From Caryophanales bacterium (GTDB taxonomy: Bacteria; Bacillota_I; Bacilli_A; RFN20; JAISJY01), in assembly GCA_031261365.1 (NCBI GenBank), contig JAISJY010000095.1, forward strand, positions 1-6,442: DNA of 6,442 bases. Direction: 5' to 3'. The position numbers and the translations under genes were made by a program. Within the stretch, counting starts at the first letter, position 1, and every line of letters begins with the position of its first letter. Below the pieces are notes generated by a model. The model had not been told where the DNA came from. It was given only the letters and a program-made list of their open reading frames with translations, and did not search any database. Below are positions 4,636 through 6,442 of this stretch, piece after piece.

Positions 4636-6237
4636 CTACATCCTTTCTTTTGGTTCCACACCAATTAACAATAAAGCATCACTAACAATATTTTTTATAA
4701 GACGACACAAACCTAACCTAGATGCTGATAACTCTATATTTTCAGGGTCATTTACCTTATTATCAGCATAATAAGAGTGAAATAATTGAGCTAATTTAAG
4801 TAAATAATTTACTATTTTATAAGGAGCTAAACTATCAGCCGCCTCTTGAATAGTATCTTTATAATCTAAACAACTTTTAATTAATTCTATTTCTTTTTTA
4901 TTTATCAATAAATCAAAGTTTTGACTCTCTTTAATATTATCATTTTTATTTAATATTTGACAAATCCGAGCATGAGCATATTGAATATAATAAACAGGAT
5001 TATCATTTGACTGAGAAGTTGCTAAATTAATATCAAAATCTAAATGACTACTCGCATTCCGCATAACAAAGAAAAAACGAGCCGCATCTACTCCTACTTC
5101 GTCAATTAAATCATTAATAGAGATAGCATTACCTGTCCTCTTTGACATCTTTAATTCTTGACCATCTTTAATTAATCGGACCATTTGAACTATTTCAATA
5201 TGTAATTTGTCTTTTTTTCCTGTTAAAGCCTGAATAGCCGCTTTCATTCTATTAATATAACCATGATGGTCAGCTCCCAATAAATCTATTAAATAATCAT
5301 AACCCCTTGATAACTTTTGAATATGATAAGCAATATCTGGAGTTAAATAAGTATAATTTCCATCTGATTTAATAACAACTCTATCTTTATCATCTCCAAA
5401 AACTGTTGTCTTAAAGAAAGTTGCTCCCTCATTTTCATATAATAAACCTAACTTATCTAATCTTTTCAAGGCTTCTTCAGGGTAACCCTCATCTCTTATC
5501 TTTACTTCAGAAGAAAAAACATCAAAACTAACTCTATATCTTTGTAAAACTTCATTTATCTTTATTAACTCTTTTTCTTTGGCATATAATTTAAAGAACT
5601 GCAAAGTTTCCTCAGTATCATCTCCAAGATATTTGTTGCCCACTTCATTATTTAATTGTTGAGCAATTTCTTTAATATCATCCCCATGATACCCATCTTC
5701 CAACATTAAATAAGTAGGATTATAGATTTGATTATACCGAGCCTTTAAAGATAAAGCTAAGTTGTTCATTTGATTTCCAGCATCATTAACATAATACTCT
5801 CTAGTTACTTGATAACCAACTTTACTTAATAAACGACAAATAGAATCACCTAAAGCCGCTTGTCTAGCATGTCCTAAATGTAAATCACCTGTTGGATTAG
5901 CTGAAACAAATTCAACATTGTATTTTTTATTTAAAGGAGGAAAAGAAAAATCTAATTCCTTTAATTGTTCGGAATAAACATCTTGCTTTAAAAAGAAATT
6001 AATAAAACCTGGTGCTTTAACTTCTATGAGCTTAATGCTCTTATCATAAAGTTGTTTTCCTATTTCATTAGCAATACTTAAACTGTCTCTATTTAACTTT
6101 TTTGCCAACTGTAAAGCAATAGTTGAAGACAAATCACCATTCTCTTTTAATCTTGGAACTTGCAAAGTGAAATTCAAATTATCTATTCCGTATAATTCCT
6201 TAATAGTTTTTGCTAATAATTCTTCTATTTTATTCAA
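4636..6237 (-). CDS. argS: Arginyl-tRNA synthetase
   Basis: Class I aminoacyl-tRNA synthetase that charges tRNA-Arg with arginine using ATP. The protein has 533 residues, near the normal bacterial length. The N-terminal tRNA D-loop-binding domain covers about 1-100 with the typical APGFINFFL at 75-83. ANPTGDLHLGHARQA (113-127) contains the HIGH-type motif HLGH at 120-123. EYYVNDAGNQ (147-156) and ELKMSKRTGN (361-370) follow, the latter holding the KMSKR motif, which many ArgS proteins lack but this one has. The all-helical DALR anticodon-binding domain runs from about 410, with PVYYIQYAHARI at 414-425, and ends in the typical PKERM. The start codon is TTG, supported by AAGGTGG six bases upstream. 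No in-frame ATG lies between the promoter and this point. It is co-transcribed with rpoE, two bases downstream. Confidence 0.97.
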   Translation of the reverse strand: MNKIEELLAKTIKELYGIDNLNFTLQVPRLKENGDLSSTIALQLAKKLNRDSLSIANEIGKQLYDKSIKLIEVKAPGFINFFLKQDVYSEQLKELDFSFPPLNKKYNVEFVSANPTGDLHLGHARQAALGDSICRLLSKVGYQVTREYYVNDAGNQMNNLALSLKARYNQIYNPTYLMLEDGYHGDDIKEIAQQLNNEVGNKYLGDDTEETLQFFKLYAKEKELIKINEVLQRYRVSFDVFSSEVKIRDEGYPEEALKRLDKLGLLYENEGATFFKTTVFGDDKDRVVIKSDGNYTYLTPDIAYHIQKLSRGYDYLIDLLGADHHGYINRMKAAIQALTGKKDKLHIEIVQMVRLIKDGQELKMSKRTGNAISINDLIDEVGVDAARFFFVMRNASSHLDFDINLATSQSNDNPVYYIQYAHARICQILNKNDNIKESQNFDLLINKKEIELIKSCLDYKDTIQEAADSLAPYKIVNYLLKLAQLFHSYYADNKVNDPENIELSASRLGLCRLIKNIVSDALLLIGVEPKERM

Positions 6238-6243
6238 TTTAGA

Positions 6244-6250
6244 CCACCTT
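6244..6250 (-). promoter_or_regulatory. Strong ribosome binding site deciding the TTG start of argS
   Basis: AAGGTGG on the minus strand lies six bases upstream of TTG at 6237. It is a near-perfect match to the anti-Shine-Dalgarno sequence and makes TTG the only well-placed start. Confidence 0.75.
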
Positions 6251-6274
6251 AACTTATAAAAAATAATCCTATAT

Positions 6275-6302
6275 ATAATACATTAAATTATTGATTTGTA
6301 AA
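6275..6302 (-). promoter_or_regulatory. Probable promoter of the argS-rpoE operon
   Basis: On the minus strand TTTACA (6302-6297) and TATTAT (6280-6275) are 16 bases apart. Transcription would start near 6268, giving a leader of only about 30 bases, too short for a T-box. The insertion sequence ends 25 bases upstream of the -35 box, so the promoter was left intact by the insertion. Confidence 0.45.
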
Positions 6303-6327
6303 CATAAAAAAACATATAAATTTATAT

Positions 6328-6442
6328 GGGTGCACAGAAAGCCCAACTTTTTTAATTTTCAATAGCAAGTTTTAACAGTCTGTCAAAGAGACTTTCATGT
6401 AATTTTCTTCTATTAAATCTATAACAAAACTCATTTAAAAAT
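6328..6442. mobile_element. End of an IS1595-type insertion sequence, continuing beyond the window
   Basis: The element is inferred from the transposase C-terminus on its minus strand. Its left end is placed at GGGTGCACAGAAAGCCC (6328-6344), which looks like a terminal inverted repeat starting with GGG and lies just past the transposase stop. If members duplicate 8 bases on insertion, as is usual for the family, the target copy here would be ATTTATAT (6320-6327). The other end is not in the window, so the repeat and duplication cannot be confirmed. Confidence 0.6.
6352..6442 (-). CDS. IS1595-family (ISXO2-like) transposase, C-terminal 29 residues only
   Basis: The visible part reads FLNEFCYRFNRRKL, then HESLFDRLLKLAIEN and TAA at 6354-6352. 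The pattern LxEFxYRFNRR...LFDRLL is the characteristic C-terminal end of ISXO2-like DDE transposases of the IS1595 family, which cut and rejoin DNA to move the element. The gene enters from the right edge, so its start, catalytic residues and intactness cannot be judged. It is transcribed in the same direction as argS, and read-through from the element into argS is possible. Confidence 0.7.
   Translation of the reverse strand, partial: FLNEFCYRFNRRKLHESLFDRLLKLAIEN

Noticed and set aside
6238..6300. T-box leader for argS
   Set aside because: The space between promoter and start is only about 30 bases, and no T-box sequence or specifier stem is present.
1..6442. Mycoplasma genetic code (TGA as Trp)
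   Set aside because: All genes are intact in the standard code and their Trp residues are encoded by TGG.

Overview
The window is AT-rich, compactly packed DNA, and its gene families (RecU, the delta subunit of RNA polymerase, a ThiT-type ECF transporter subunit under a TPP riboswitch) point to a low-GC Gram-positive bacterium of the Bacilli/Mollicutes-related side. All genes read through with the standard code: Trp codons are TGG, there is no in-frame TGA, and all visible stops are TAA or TAG. This argues against a code-4 Mycoplasma and fits a gut RF39/Erysipelotrichia/Acholeplasma-like lineage. That placement is inference.

Layout, left to right. (1) Positions 1-568 (+): the end of an uncharacterised protein, open at the left edge, whose stop overlaps the start of an RluA-family pseudouridine synthase (568-1341, +). 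(2) 1343-2455 (-): an ATP-dependent RNA ligase of the DraRnl/Rnl5 type, converging on rluA with one base between the stop codons. (3) 2456-2823: the only long gene-free stretch. It holds the ligase ribosome binding site, two copies of a 26-nt hairpin-forming motif, a probable promoter, a TPP riboswitch and its intrinsic terminator. (4) 2824-3606 (+): thiT, with an unusual membrane-spanning N-terminal extension and a divergent binding pocket. (5) 3643-4221 (+): recU, apparently transcribed from an extended -10 promoter as a leaderless mRNA. (6) 4208-6237 (-): an argS-rpoE operon whose last 14 bases overlap the end of recU. (7) 6328-6442: the end of an IS1595-type insertion sequence, with the C-terminus of its transposase, inserted just upstream of the argS promoter.

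The content is mostly housekeeping: RNA modification, tRNA charging, transcription, recombination and vitamin uptake. The most interesting parts are the RNA ligase, the repeated hairpin motif between it and the thiamine riboswitch, the divergent ThiT, and the leaderless recU. No CRISPR array, tRNA, rRNA or clear defence island is visible.
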